The notes beneath the pieces were generated by a model. It saw nothing but the letters and a program-made list of their open reading frames with translations. It was not told the DNA's origin and ran no database searches. From Verrucomicrobiales bacterium (lineage in GTDB: Bacteria; Verrucomicrobiota; Verrucomicrobiia; Verrucomicrobiales; DEV007), in the NCBI GenBank assembly GCA_013911195.1, contig JACETS010000042.1, positions 1-16,768 of the forward strand: DNA of 16,768 nt, written 5' to 3'. Shown piece after piece: positions 16,667-16,768 of the stretch. The first letter of the stretch is position 1, and every line of letters starts with the position of its first letter. A program made the translations under genes and the position numbers.

Positions 16667-16684
16667 TCCTTAAAATATCCTTAA
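16667..16684. repeat. Direct repeat of TCCTTAA with 11-bp period upstream of leuC
   Basis: TCCTTAA occurs at 16667-16673 and again at 16678-16684, start to start 11 bp, one helical turn. It lies about 70-90 bp upstream of the leuC start. A weak minus-strand promoter-like pair surrounds it: TTGGTG (16701 to 16696) and TATTTT (16677 to 16672) with an 18-bp spacer. Such spacing suits two half-sites of a regulator bound on one DNA face. The remainder of 16597-16768 is AT-rich and shows no gene, no leucine-rich leader peptide and no riboswitch that I recognise. Confidence 0.3.
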
Positions 16685-16768
16685 CTTTAAGATATCACCA
16701 AAATAATAAAAAAAGGAAAGTAATTATTTAACATAACTTAATTATAAAGAAATCCTTGACTATAACAG

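Noticed and set aside
16629..16673. Short plus-strand frame from GTG behind an AGGAGG (16608-16613)
   Set aside because: Only about 14 codons, the ribosome-site spacing is too long (15 bases), and it reads no leucine-rich leader; it is also opposite to leuC.
1..16768. Defence islands, mobile elements, CRISPR, tRNA or rRNA
   Set aside because: No direct-repeat arrays, transposase or integrase motifs, terminal inverted repeats, tRNA cloverleaf or rRNA-like sequence found; all sizeable frames are accounted for by the genes listed.

Overview
The window is a compact, AT-rich piece of bacterial chromosome with no tRNA, rRNA, insertion sequence, phage gene or CRISPR array. The best guess for the host is a marine Verrucomicrobiota (Opitutae-like) or a close relative. 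The reasons are a secreted subtilase-like protein with the N-terminal carbohydrate-binding-like and C-terminal domains often seen in that phylum, a ParC of the Bacteroidota/Verrucomicrobiota type with a lysine-rich head, an M1 peptidase paired with a DUF6702 protein, and almost no Shine-Dalgarno motifs. This is inferred from protein style, not from a marker gene.

Layout from left to right: (1) the 3' part of a large secreted S8-like protein on the plus strand (1-1889). It ends 6 bp from the end of parC, which is on the minus strand (1896-4031). (2) A 186-bp divergent spacer with nested inverted repeats. (3) A plus-strand cluster: a quinone-reductase-type MDR dehydrogenase (4218-5213), then a PhnC-like ATPase (5245-6036) and two different PhnE-like permeases (6029-6907, 6909-7832). 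The three transporter genes overlap or abut and look co-transcribed. No PhnD-type binding protein lies beside them. (4) A 120-bp spacer with a perfect 8-bp inverted repeat, then a secreted M1 metallopeptidase (7953-10310) whose stop overlaps the start of a secreted DUF6702 protein (10303-10821). (5) A minus-strand MsbA-like ABC exporter (10823-12550) divergent from a GT-C/family-39-like membrane glycosyltransferase (12666-14579). Both start on non-ATG codons. (6) Minus-strand leuC-leuD (16596 down to 14572), the two subunits of isopropylmalate isomerase, with 172 bp of upstream sequence reaching the window end.

Most of this is ordinary core and envelope metabolism. The parts most worth following are the phosphonate-type importer without a binding protein, the translationally coupled M1/DUF6702 pair (DUF6702 has no known function), the divergent catalytic centre of the S8-like protein, and the histone-H1-like tail on ParC. 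I do not see clear evidence of a wholly new multi-gene system.
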